From the NCBI RefSeq assembly GCF_000018945.1, contig NC_011978.1, positions 1,396,729 through 1,460,728 of the forward strand: a stretch of DNA of 64,000 nucleotides, written 5' to 3'. This stretch comes from Thermotoga neapolitana DSM 4359. Its GTDB lineage: Bacteria > Thermotogota > Thermotogae > Thermotogales > Thermotogaceae. The notes beneath the pieces are model-generated. The model saw only the letters and a program-made list of their open reading frames with translations, was not told the origin of the DNA and did no database searches. Made by a program: the position numbers and the translations under genes. This document shows, piece by piece, positions 9,540 through 17,116 of the stretch (its first letter is position 1; the number at the start of each line of letters is the position of its first letter).

Positions 9540-9568
9540 ATTTTACAGGCTCTCCAGAGAGCCGTCAA
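9540..9568 (-). promoter_or_regulatory. Sigma-70 promoter of the liv operon with palindromic operator candidate in the spacer
   Basis: On the minus strand TTGACG (9568-9563) and TAAAAT (9545-9540) are separated by exactly 17 bases. Within and touching the spacer is a palindrome, GGCTCTC-TG-GAGAGCC (9563-9548). A repressor bound there would cover both hexamers. The promoter lies about 40 bases before the livK ATG. Confidence 0.75.
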
Positions 9569-9676
9569 GAAATCTTTTTGAATCTTAATTCAAACTTTTC
9601 TGTGGGTTAATTTTCTCGTCTTCGATTTTCCTGGGCAATTTTCGATGAATTCTGTTCGTTTTTCTGTTTTGAAGAT

Positions 9677-10948
9677 TTATGCTTCTTTTTGCATATTTTT
9701 CTCATGGTTGCTTGTATGATAGCGTTTCAGTTCCTTTTCCGATTCCAGGAAGAGTTTTTTCAATTCGGAAAAGGGAGTTTTTTCTCTCATGCGTGAGTAT
9801 CTTATTTTTGCAAACTTCTCTGTGAGTTCTCTGAAGTGGTGATACCTTTTTCCTTCTATCAGTTCATATGGGGTGAGGTGGTCCTTTCCAGGGAAAAACC
9901 TTTCTCTTAAATACAGATAAGCCTCTTCTACACTGTGGATTTCTTTCCGCTCGGTCTGCTTTTCATCCTCTGGGGATTTTTCCAACTTTTCTTCCACCAT
10001 CTCTTCTGTTTCCAGTTCACTGTCTGTTGATCTTGTCGTTTTCAGAAAGATCTTGAGTGCGTTATAAAGGATCAGTATTGCCATGACGAAAGTGGCAATG
10101 GTCAGAACCCATCTCACACCGTTCCACGAGGGATTTCTTTCGATCTCTACGATGGTTACAGAGGCAGACGGAGAGGAGGAGAGCATCTGACCGATCGGGG
10201 TGAGTTCCGGAACACCGATTTCGAGGTTCACGTTCTGGACCACAAGATTCACAAACAGAAAGAAAGCGTACAGAGCTACCACGAGAACGGCAAGAAAAAC
10301 AAGCACATAGTGGGTAATCTTCATGTTGATACGGACTTTTTTCAGAAAGGCCAGAAAAAGAAAGATCGCACTCGCCGCGACAACCCAGAAGATGATTCCC
10401 CACAGTATTCCCATGAGTGGGTTTTCTCCCTGAAAGAACTTTTCCATCATCACAACCACGTTTCTTGTCGACTGCTGTGAAGATTCTGCAATTTCATCTA
10501 CTTGTTTTCCTCCAAACGAGAGTGAAGGAAGATCGAAGGGCGGAACAAGCATCAGAAGGGGAGAGGCCAGAGCGTACAGGTATCTTCTCTCGTAGAGAAA
10601 GTAAAGGGATATCGCTCCAGAAACAAGCGCTGGAGAGAGCGAATTCTTCCCGAAAAATACCATCATTGTAAAGAAAACAAGAAGAGACGGAACCTTCGAT
10701 CTTTCGTTTTCAAAGTCAGAGAAGATCAGAAAAAGACTGGTGACAAGGGAAGAAATCATGAAATCTTTGTTCTTCAGAACGAGCCAGAAAAGAAACCCGA
10801 AGGCCGGAAGGATTATCAGATAGGTTCTGGAAAATCTTTTAAGGGCGATCACCACGGTCACACCGGAGAGTGCCCCCAGAACGAACAGGTCGAAGTGTTT
10901 CATACCGGACAGAAAGAGCACGCTTGCGAACAGCACATCAGGGAACAC
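9677..10948 (-). CDS. Membrane protein with C-terminal DUF4129-like domain
   Basis: This 423-residue protein has about seven hydrophobic segments in its first ~210 residues. An extracytoplasmic stretch and another membrane segment (~270-290) follow. The cytoplasmic tail is rich in charge and carries the pattern SVEEAYLYLRERF...TPYEL...F.ELT..F.KIRYS, typical of DUF4129 domains. Such proteins occur downstream of MoxR and DUF58 genes, as here, in modules thought to act in envelope assembly or stress; the molecular role is not known. Unlike many relatives it lacks a transglutaminase domain. GTG 10948 has AGGAGG 9 bases upstream and overlaps the DUF58 stop by 11 bases. Confidence 0.75.
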   Translation of the reverse strand: MFPDVLFASVLFLSGMKHFDLFVLGALSGVTVVIALKRFSRTYLIILPAFGFLFWLVLKNKDFMISSLVTSLFLIFSDFENERSKVPSLLVFFTMMVFFGKNSLSPALVSGAISLYFLYERRYLYALASPLLMLVPPFDLPSLSFGGKQVDEIAESSQQSTRNVVVMMEKFFQGENPLMGILWGIIFWVVAASAIFLFLAFLKKVRINMKITHYVLVFLAVLVVALYAFFLFVNLVVQNVNLEIGVPELTPIGQMLSSSPSASVTIVEIERNPSWNGVRWVLTIATFVMAILILYNALKIFLKTTRSTDSELETEEMVEEKLEKSPEDEKQTERKEIHSVEEAYLYLRERFFPGKDHLTPYELIEGKRYHHFRELTEKFAKIRYSRMREKTPFSELKKLFLESEKELKRYHTSNHEKNMQKEA

Positions 10949-12176
10949 TGTCCAGAGCCTCCTGGAAAGTCATGTTCTCCTTTATCCCTCTCACTATCAC
11001 GTGGTTTTCCTCCAGTAACTTTGCTTTCTCCAGAAGATCCTGTAGATCTCTTCGCATGAGAAGGTAACTTCTAAAAGGCTTCGTGTTCGGATCTCGCAAA
11101 CCGTAGGGGATGACAAAAACGATCAGTTTTGAAACTTTTGATCTCACCCTGAGAAGAAGTGGAAGTTCCTGCATGGTCAGATGCACACAAAAGAGCAACA
11201 CCGTGTCCGATGGATCGAACCTGTGGACTTCCAGAATGTCCCTCGTGTCGAGAGAAGGTGTGTCCGTTCCTTTCACGGTGGCAAGCAGTTCAAAATCTGA
11301 AACCCAGTCTTTCTCGTTGTTTTTCCACACCCTCTCACCGATCACCACCAGTTCCACGGGCGTGTGGCTTTCTTTCAACTCTTTCACAACGCTTGCAACG
11401 AGTTTCACCGCTTCTTCCTCGTAGTGCTTTCTGAGTTCTTTCCAGACCTCTCCAAGTTCTGCATTTTTGGAAAGGTTCAGATCCAGAAAGATCTTCACTT
11501 TTCCAAGAGCGGTGTGATCGTGCTCTTTCACAAGGAGTTTTCCGTACCTTGCGGAGGCCTTCCAGTGTATCCTGTTCATCGGCTCACCGTTGTAATCTCT
11601 GAGGCCCTTCAACATCGTGTTGTCTTCCAGAAGTTTCAGTGGGCTCTTTCTGCCAGGAAGCAGTTCTTTCAGGGATTCTTTGTAAAAGGTGATGGGCAGG
11701 TATTCTGGAAAGACTATCACTTCGTCCTCCACCTCGAAGACCTTTTGAACGGAGAACATTGCGAATGCGTCTTCAAAGGTGATGGAAAAACCTTTCAAAA
11801 TCTTCCTTCCACGTGTTCCGTAGGAGAAAATGAACGTCAGTTCCCTCGATGAAAGAGGATCCAGAATTATTCTTTCAGAATCTTTTTTGAAGAACCTGAC
11901 GGGGGAGAGACTGGGCTGGAGTTTGAGGAAAAGTTTCATGTTTCCTGTGTTAATGATCTTGAACACCATCCTGGCTTTTTCATCCACGAAAAGTCTCGTC
12001 TTTGTGATGTATCTTTCTACTTTCAACTTCGGAAGGTTCCTGAGTACAAGAGAGAGGTCGATCCACCTTGTGATGGCAAAGAAAACAAGAAACAGCAGAA
12101 GGTTGTTCTGTGTGAGTATCCAGGCCATCACGGAAAAGATCGTGAGAATCACAAGTCCTCTCTTTTTCACCTTCAT
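10938..12176 (-). CDS. DUF58 domain protein
   Basis: The 412-residue protein has two short N-terminal hydrophobic segments (about 8-45). A beta-rich region follows, then the diagnostic DUF58 motif GEPMNRIHWKASARYGKLLVKEHD near residue 195, and a von Willebrand-A-like C-terminal part. DUF58 proteins are nearly always encoded next to MoxR ATPases and are presumed clients or partners of them. ATG 12176 overlaps the moxR stop and is preceded by AAGGTGAT. Confidence 0.88.
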   Translation of the reverse strand: MKVKKRGLVILTIFSVMAWILTQNNLLLFLVFFAITRWIDLSLVLRNLPKLKVERYITKTRLFVDEKARMVFKIINTGNMKLFLKLQPSLSPVRFFKKDSERIILDPLSSRELTFIFSYGTRGRKILKGFSITFEDAFAMFSVQKVFEVEDEVIVFPEYLPITFYKESLKELLPGRKSPLKLLEDNTMLKGLRDYNGEPMNRIHWKASARYGKLLVKEHDHTALGKVKIFLDLNLSKNAELGEVWKELRKHYEEEAVKLVASVVKELKESHTPVELVVIGERVWKNNEKDWVSDFELLATVKGTDTPSLDTRDILEVHRFDPSDTVLLFCVHLTMQELPLLLRVRSKVSKLIVFVIPYGLRDPNTKPFRSYLLMRRDLQDLLEKAKLLEENHVIVRGIKENMTFQEALDSVP

Positions 12177-13099
12177 TCGATCACCTTCACATGATCGAGT
12201 ATTTCTTTCACTATGTCCTCCTTCTTTTCCCTCTTGAGTCTGGATTCGGCGGACTGGATCACTCTGTGAGGGATCACGTACAGGGCGGCTTTCTTCACGT
12301 CGTCTGGAAGGACAAAATCTCTTCCTTCCATGAACGCAAGGGCCATGGAGAAGTGCATGAGGGCTATGCTTCCTCTTGGACTCATACCCAGAAGAAGACT
12401 CGAGTGGTTTCTCGTTGCGTTCGCTATATCAACGATGTAACGTTTCACATCGCCGCTGACAAACACGTTCCTCACCGCTTTCTGAAGATCCGTGAGTTCG
12501 TCGGGCCCCAGAACCGGTTCCAGATGTTCTACGGGATGGTCCTTTTCCTGAGAGGTGAGCATCTCCATCTCTGCTTTCTCATCTGGATATCCCATCTTCA
12601 CACAGGTCATGAACCTGTCCAGTTGAGCCTCGGGAAGTGGAAAGGTTCCCTCGTACTCGATGGGATTCTGTGTGGCGATGACGAAGAACCTGTCGGAGAG
12701 TCTGTGGGTGATTCCATCCACGGTTACCTGTCCCTCTGCCATCGCTTCGAGAAGGGCAGACTGGGTTCTCGGAGTTGCCCTGTTTATCTCGTCTGCCAGA
12801 AGAACATCGGTGAATATGGGTCCTTTTTTGAAAACGAAGTCCTCTTTTTTCCTGTCGTATATGTACAGCCCGGTGAGATCCGTTGGTAAAAGGTCCGGTG
12901 TGAACTGAACCCGCTTGAAATCAACCCCCAGCGATATCGCAAGGGATCTTGCGAGCATGGTCTTTCCAACACCCGGCACGTCTTCCATGAGAACATGGCC
13001 CTTCGCAAGAAGTGTTGCGACAACCGCTTTTATCGCTTCCCTCTTTCCCTTTATAACTTTTTCGACGTTCAAAATCACTTTTTCGATCTTTTCTCTCAC
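12173..13099 (-). CDS. MoxR-family AAA+ ATPase
   Basis: The 308-residue cytoplasmic AAA+ protein has Walker A GVPGVGKT (about 40-47), Walker B VLLADEINRA, an arginine-finger region RTQSALLEAMAEGQVTVDG, sensor-type FFVIATQNP, and the lid motif SPRGSIALMHFSMALAFMEGRDFVLPDDV. MoxR proteins act as chaperone-like ATPases that mature or activate partner complexes. The partners here are probably the DUF58 and DUF4129 proteins encoded directly downstream. It is divergent from the aminotransferase gene, and an extended -10 lies about 30 bases upstream. Confidence 0.94.
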   Translation of the reverse strand: MREKIEKVILNVEKVIKGKREAIKAVVATLLAKGHVLMEDVPGVGKTMLARSLAISLGVDFKRVQFTPDLLPTDLTGLYIYDRKKEDFVFKKGPIFTDVLLADEINRATPRTQSALLEAMAEGQVTVDGITHRLSDRFFVIATQNPIEYEGTFPLPEAQLDRFMTCVKMGYPDEKAEMEMLTSQEKDHPVEHLEPVLGPDELTDLQKAVRNVFVSGDVKRYIVDIANATRNHSSLLLGMSPRGSIALMHFSMALAFMEGRDFVLPDDVKKAALYVIPHRVIQSAESRLKREKKEDIVKEILDHVKVIE

Positions 13100-13129
13100 A
13101 GAACCACCACCCGATCGGTCGTTTTATAA

Positions 13130-13138
13130 AGTATATCA
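13130..13138 (-). promoter_or_regulatory. Extended -10 promoter for the moxR operon
   Basis: TGATATACT on the minus strand (TGn-TATACT) lies about 31 bases before the moxR start. The -35 region is poor. Confidence 0.5.
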
Positions 13139-13170
13139 AATAACACATCGAAGAAACGCTCCGTTTGGTG

Positions 13171-13176
13171 TATAAT
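13171..13176 (+). promoter_or_regulatory. -10 hexamer upstream of the aminotransferase gene
   Basis: A perfect TATAAT lies 34 bases before the GTG start, with no recognisable -35 at 17 bases. Together with the moxR extended -10 it fills the 111-base divergent intergenic region. Confidence 0.4.
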
Positions 13177-13210
13177 TCACCAGAAAGGATAGGCAGCAGG
13201 GGGTGGCCGT

Positions 13211-14446
13211 GTGAATCTGGAAAACAAGGTTTCAAAGATCGGAAAAAACATGAAATCTTCGATCATAAGGGAGATCCTGAAGTTCGCTGCTGACAAAGAC
13301 GCCATTTCCTTCGGTGGAGGAGTGCCGGACCCGGAAACCTTCCCGAGGAGGGAACTTGCCGAGATCGCAAAAGAGATCATAGAAAAAGAGTACCACTACA
13401 CACTCCAGTACTCGACAACAGAAGGGGACCCTCTTTTGAAGAGACAGATTCTGAAACTTCTGGAGCGAATGTACGGTATCACCGGCCTCGACGAAGACAA
13501 CCTGGTGTTCACCGTGGGATCCCAACAGGCACTGGACCTCATAGGAAAGATATTCCTCGATGACGAGAGTTACTGCGTTCTGGATGATCCGGCCTACCTT
13601 GGAGCCATAAACGCTTTCAAACAGTACCTTGCGAACTTCATCGTGGTTCCACTCGAAGACAATGGAATGGATCTGAACATCCTGGAGAGAAAACTCTCAG
13701 ACATGGATAAAAAGGGAAAAATAAAACAGGTGAAGTTCATATACGTTGTGTCCAACTTCCACAACCCCGCAGGTGTCACTACCTCTCTGGAAAAGAGAAG
13801 GGCGCTCGTTGAAATTGCAGAGAAATACGATCTTTTCATCGTGGAAGACGATCCCTACGGTGCTTTGAGGTACGAAGGAGAAACTGTGGATCCCATCTTC
13901 AAGATAGGTGGACCAGAAAGGGTGGTTCTTCTCAACACGTTCAGCAAAGTCCTCGCTCCGGGTCTCAGAATAGGAATGGTGGCGGGAAGCAAGGAGTTCA
14001 TCAGAAAGATCGTTCAGGCGAAGCAGTCAGCGGATCTGTGCAGTCCCGCTATCACTCATCGTCTCGCTGCCCGTTATTTGGAGAGGTACGATCTTCTCGA
14101 GCAGTTGAAACCCACCATCGAACTCTACAGAAGAAAGAGAACGGTGATGCTCAACGCTCTCGAAGAGTACTTCTCCGACATACCAGGCGTGAAATGGGTG
14201 AAATCGGAAGGCGGTCTCTTCATCTGGCTCACCCTTCCTGAGGGTTTCGACACCTGGGAGATGTTCGAGTACGCGAAGAGAAAGAAGGTGTTTTACGTTC
14301 CTGGAAGGGTTTTCAAAGTGTACGACGAGCCGAGTCCCTCTATGAGGCTTTCCTTCTGTCTGCCGCCGGATGAAAAGATCGTTGAAGGGATCAAAAGGCT
14401 CAGGGAAGTTGTCCTCGAGTACGGCAAGGAAAAACACCTTCTGTGA
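13211..14446 (+). CDS. PLP-dependent aminotransferase, class I (2-aminoadipate/LysN-like)
   Basis: The 411-residue fold-type I aminotransferase has FGGGVPDPETFP near the N terminus, VGSQQALDLIGKIF for cofactor-phosphate contacts, and SNFHNPAGVTTSLEKR. The Schiff-base lysine (K246) lies in TFSKVLAPGLRIGMVAG. The pattern matches the LysN/KatII-like group, whose members act on aminoadipate, leucine, aromatic or other amino acids. It is followed 11 bases later by a phosphate acyltransferase. The pair could convert branched-chain or similar amino acids, imported by the nearby liv system, to acyl-phosphates, but an oxoacid oxidoreductase step would be needed and is not here. Specificity is uncertain. 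Confidence 0.9.
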   Translation: MNLENKVSKIGKNMKSSIIREILKFAADKDAISFGGGVPDPETFPRRELAEIAKEIIEKEYHYTLQYSTTEGDPLLKRQILKLLERMYGITGLDEDNLVFTVGSQQALDLIGKIFLDDESYCVLDDPAYLGAINAFKQYLANFIVVPLEDNGMDLNILERKLSDMDKKGKIKQVKFIYVVSNFHNPAGVTTSLEKRRALVEIAEKYDLFIVEDDPYGALRYEGETVDPIFKIGGPERVVLLNTFSKVLAPGLRIGMVAGSKEFIRKIVQAKQSADLCSPAITHRLAARYLERYDLLEQLKPTIELYRRKRTVMLNALEEYFSDIPGVKWVKSEGGLFIWLTLPEGFDTWEMFEYAKRKKVFYVPGRVFKVYDEPSPSMRLSFCLPPDEKIVEGIKRLREVVLEYGKEKHLL

Positions 14447-14457
14447 GGAGTGAGAGA

Positions 14458-15342
14458 ATGTTTCTGGAAAAACTGGTTGAGATGGCTCGGGGAAAAGGAA
14501 AAAAGCTCGCGGTTGCGGCTGCGAACGATGATCACGTGATAGAAGCCGTATACAGGGCTTGGAAGGAGAGAGTGTGCGAGCCCGTTCTGTTCGGTCCAGA
14601 GGAAGAGATCACCAGGATCATCGAGGAACTCGTCCCTGAATGGAAGAACCCTCAAATCATAGATTGTCCCCCAGAAGAAGCGGGAAAACTCGCTGTGGAG
14701 GCCGTTTCAAAGGGAGAATGCGATTTTCTCATGAAGGGAAAGATAAAGACAGGAGATTTGATGAAGATCTATCTGGACGAAAGGTACGGTCTTCGAACGG
14801 GAAAGACGATGGCGATGGTGAGCGTGATGGAGATACCCGATTTCCCGAGGCCTCTCATCATCTCCGATCCCGGTATGCTGATAAGCCCCACTCTGGAACA
14901 GAAGGTGGACATGATAGAACACTGTGTTCGAGTGGCAAACGTCATGGGTTTAGAAACACCGAAAGTTGCCGTTGTCGGTGCCATAGAAGTTGTGAATCCA
15001 AAGATGCCCATCACGATGGAAGCGGCCATCCTCTCGAAGATGAACCAGAGAGGGCAGATAAAGGGATGTATCGTCGATGGTCCCTTCGCGCTGGACAACG
15101 TTGTGTCGGAAGAAGCGGCGAAAAAGAAAGGGATACAAAGCCCTGTGGCGGGAAAGGCCGACATCCTGATACTGCCAGATATAGAGGCGGCGAACATTCT
15201 GTACAAAGCTCTGGTTTTTCTTGCTAAAGCGAAATCCGCGTCTACCATTCTTGGTGGGAAAGTCCCTGTAGTTCTCACATCACGTGCAGACTCGGAAGAA
15301 ACGAAGTTTTATTCCATAGCCCTCTCGGCGGTCTTCGCTTAG
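14458..15342 (+). CDS. Phosphate butyryltransferase / phosphate acetyltransferase family
   Basis: The 294-residue protein matches the Pta/Ptb family: an N-terminal AAANDDHVIEAV motif, DFLMKGKIKTGDLMK, a SDPGMLISPTLEQKVDMI region, and TMEAAILSKMNQRGQIKGCIVDGPFALDN. These are closer to butyryltransferases than to acetyl enzymes. Such enzymes exchange CoA for phosphate on short acyl-CoAs, feeding a kinase that makes ATP. ATG 14458, preceded by GAGGAGTGAGA, is chosen over the earlier in-frame GTG 14443. No butyrate kinase is adjacent. Its stop overlaps by 4 bases the stop of the convergent nucleosidase gene. Confidence 0.88.
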   Translation: MFLEKLVEMARGKGKKLAVAAANDDHVIEAVYRAWKERVCEPVLFGPEEEITRIIEELVPEWKNPQIIDCPPEEAGKLAVEAVSKGECDFLMKGKIKTGDLMKIYLDERYGLRTGKTMAMVSVMEIPDFPRPLIISDPGMLISPTLEQKVDMIEHCVRVANVMGLETPKVAVVGAIEVVNPKMPITMEAAILSKMNQRGQIKGCIVDGPFALDNVVSEEAAKKKGIQSPVAGKADILILPDIEAANILYKALVFLAKAKSASTILGGKVPVVLTSRADSEETKFYSIALSAVFA

Positions 15343-15992
15343 AAGACACACTTTTTCAGAACATCGAGGAGGATCAGGTTGGAGAGAAAGCCGTATCTCT
15401 CGTAGTTTTTTCTGAACTCTTCTTCCGTTTCTCTGCCACATATGTCAACGATCGTCTTTATGGCGAGGAACTTCTTCTCGTTCTCGTGGCACACCTTTGC
15501 CACGGCGGCGGAATCCATATCGACACAGAGGGCTCCCGTTCTTCTTTTTATCTCCTCGGCTTTCTCCTTCACTGTCACAAAGGCGTCCCCGCTTGCTATC
15601 AATCCCGTTTTGATCTCTCTGTTTGAATAAGCGATCACCTTGTCTTCAAGATCCTCACTGCCCGAGACGATGATTCCTTCATCACCAAGGGCCGTTTCGA
15701 AATCGTACTCAACGTAGGAATCTCCTATCACGACATCCCCAACTTCAACACCTTCCAGACCACCGGCGTTTCCCGTTAGAAAAACAGCATCTATGTTGAA
15801 CCTGTCCAGAAAAGCCTGAGTAACGAGCGCGGCTTCGACCTTCCCGATGAAACCGTAACTCACGACCACCTCGTTTCTTCCTACAACTCCCCGCTGGTAG
15901 TATCTTTTCAAGAGACGTCCTTTTTCCAGGACTTCCATCTCTTTGAGCATGGGTTCCACTTCTATTTTGAACACACCGAGAACCAGGATCAC
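15339..15992 (-). CDS. Nucleoside phosphorylase-fold protein (MTA/SAH nucleosidase-like)
   Basis: This protein has about 217 residues from GTG 15992, which follows GGAGGTGGG; upstream in-frame starts lack such a site. The text fits the PNP/UDP superfamily: TGNAGGLEGVEVGDVVIGDSYVEYDF, then CVDMDSAAVAKVC where MTA/SAH nucleosidases have an EMEG/AxA motif, and IKTIVDICG, supplying the catalytic aspartate. Likely it hydrolyses methylthioadenosine or adenosylhomocysteine, but the substitution of DMDS for EMES leaves other nucleosides possible. The gene is 24 bases downstream of the ferritin terminator. Confidence 0.75.
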   Translation of the reverse strand: MILVLGVFKIEVEPMLKEMEVLEKGRLLKRYYQRGVVGRNEVVVSYGFIGKVEAALVTQAFLDRFNIDAVFLTGNAGGLEGVEVGDVVIGDSYVEYDFETALGDEGIIVSGSEDLEDKVIAYSNREIKTGLIASGDAFVTVKEKAEEIKRRTGALCVDMDSAAVAKVCHENEKKFLAIKTIVDICGRETEEEFRKNYERYGFLSNLILLDVLKKCVF

Positions 15993-16011
15993 GTTCCCAC
16001 CTCCAGATGAG

Positions 16012-16032
16012 AAAAAGGGGCGCAGTGCCCCT
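16012..16032 (-). terminator. Intrinsic terminator of the ferritin gene
   Basis: On the minus strand AGGGGC-ACTGC-GCCCCT is directly followed by TTTT and lies immediately after the ferritin stop codon. Confidence 0.85.
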
Positions 16033-16524
16033 TCACTCTCTCTGTCCAAGATACCTGTCTAGCTGGAAGATCACAGACATCTGACCATTTGCCTTTTCTA
16101 AAAGATCGAGGATTTCTCTCACTTGATCTTCTTCTTCCACCTGCTCGTCAACGAACCATTTGAGGAAACTCACGGTGGCGTGATCTTTCTCTTCCGAAGC
16201 GAGTTCCAGGATGTTGTAAATCGACTGGGTGACGAATTCTTCGTGTTTCAGAGCCGCTTCAAAGGCGTCTTTTATTCCATTCCAATTCGAAGGTGGCTTC
16301 TCTATGGCTTCGAGTTCGACCCTTCCTCCTCTTTCGTAGATGTATTCGTAGAACTTCATCGCGTGAGTGAGCTCTTCCTGCGCTTGCTTTTTCATCCAGT
16401 GGGCAAAACCCTTGAATCCTTCAGCGTCGAAGTAAGTTGCCATCGAAAGATAGAGATAGGAAGAGTAGATCTCCCTGTTCAACTGATCGTTGAGCGCTTT
16501 TCTCACTTTTTCTGAGATAACCAT
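16033..16524 (-). CDS. ftnA: Ferritin (non-heme)
   Basis: The ~163-residue four-helix bundle matches bacterial ferritin at full length. Ferroxidase ligands are visible: E18 in NREIYSSYLYLSM, E50/E51 and H54 in AQEELTHAMKFYEY, and later glutamates in EEFVTQSIYN and VDEQVEEEDQV. It stores iron as ferric mineral and protects against oxygen. The second ATG (16524) has better spacing from GGAGGTGAG and gives the MVISEKV start I recall for the T. maritima ferritin. It is monocistronic, with its own terminator. The promoter region carries paired direct repeats. Confidence 0.96.
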   Translation of the reverse strand: MVISEKVRKALNDQLNREIYSSYLYLSMATYFDAEGFKGFAHWMKKQAQEELTHAMKFYEYIYERGGRVELEAIEKPPSNWNGIKDAFEAALKHEEFVTQSIYNILELASEEKDHATVSFLKWFVDEQVEEEDQVREILDLLEKANGQMSVIFQLDRYLGQRE

Positions 16525-16555
16525 CATCTCACCTCCTACTGTACAATTCTACCAC

Positions 16556-16574
16556 TTGCCACAGTTTTGCCACA
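16556..16574. repeat. Paired direct repeat TTGCCACA in the ferritin/prepilin intergenic region
   Basis: TTGCCACA occurs at 16556-16563 and again at 16567-16574, an 11-base period, about one helical turn. It sits upstream of ferritin and of the divergent prepilin operon, just beyond a TAGAAT -10-like element for ferritin. It may be a two-site operator; no known box is recognised. Confidence 0.45.
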
Positions 16575-16608
16575 TTTTTCTGTTAATAATCAAAATGGGG
16601 GTGATACG

Positions 16609-17103
16609 ATGAGGAATGGTTTCACGATCGTAGAGCTTTTGATAACTATAGCTGTTCTTCTCATCGGAATACTCTTGGTTCTGGGATTCACAGCGAGAAC
16701 AATTGTTGCCACTGTTCAGTCGTTTACCACGATCGAGTTAGCGGACGATCTTTTGAAAGCAGCGATGGAAATAAGAAAGGAGATTTTGAAAGCAGGTCCC
16801 AGAGCGGATCAGATTTATCCGGAAAATCCTGAAAAAATTTCTTTCCTTGTGAACGTTCCTTTCGGTGGAGAAAAGTACTATTCCAGGAACTACACATACA
16901 CCATTGCATTTGAAAAACCGGACATCAAATTGTACATCTTCCAGGAAGATTCGAACAGCACAGATACGAGGATACTCGTGACAGATATTTCAACCTGCAC
17001 ATTTTTGGCGGGTACCGGTACTGTCTCTTTTGTTATAGGAAAAGAAAAACACAACATCGAAAGAACCTATTTTATGAGCGTAGCACTTCCCAATCTGAAG
17101 TGA
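16609..17103 (+). CDS. Prepilin-type protein (minor pseudopilin 1)
   Basis: The 164-residue protein starts at ATG 16609 after GGGGGTGAT. The N terminus is a textbook class III signal: MRNG followed by FTIVELLITIAVLL, with cleavage expected after glycine 4, glutamate at mature position +5 and a long hydrophobic helix. The rest is polar, with no recognised domain. Proteins of this kind are cut by a prepilin peptidase and assembled into type IV pili or type II secretion pseudopili. It is first of three such genes in a row, spaced 1-13 bases apart. Confidence 0.8.
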   Translation: MRNGFTIVELLITIAVLLIGILLVLGFTARTIVATVQSFTTIELADDLLKAAMEIRKEILKAGPRADQIYPENPEKISFLVNVPFGGEKYYSRNYTYTIAFEKPDIKLYIFQEDSNSTDTRILVTDISTCTFLAGTGTVSFVIGKEKHNIERTYFMSVALPNLK

Positions 17104-17116
17104 AGGGGTGATCTTT

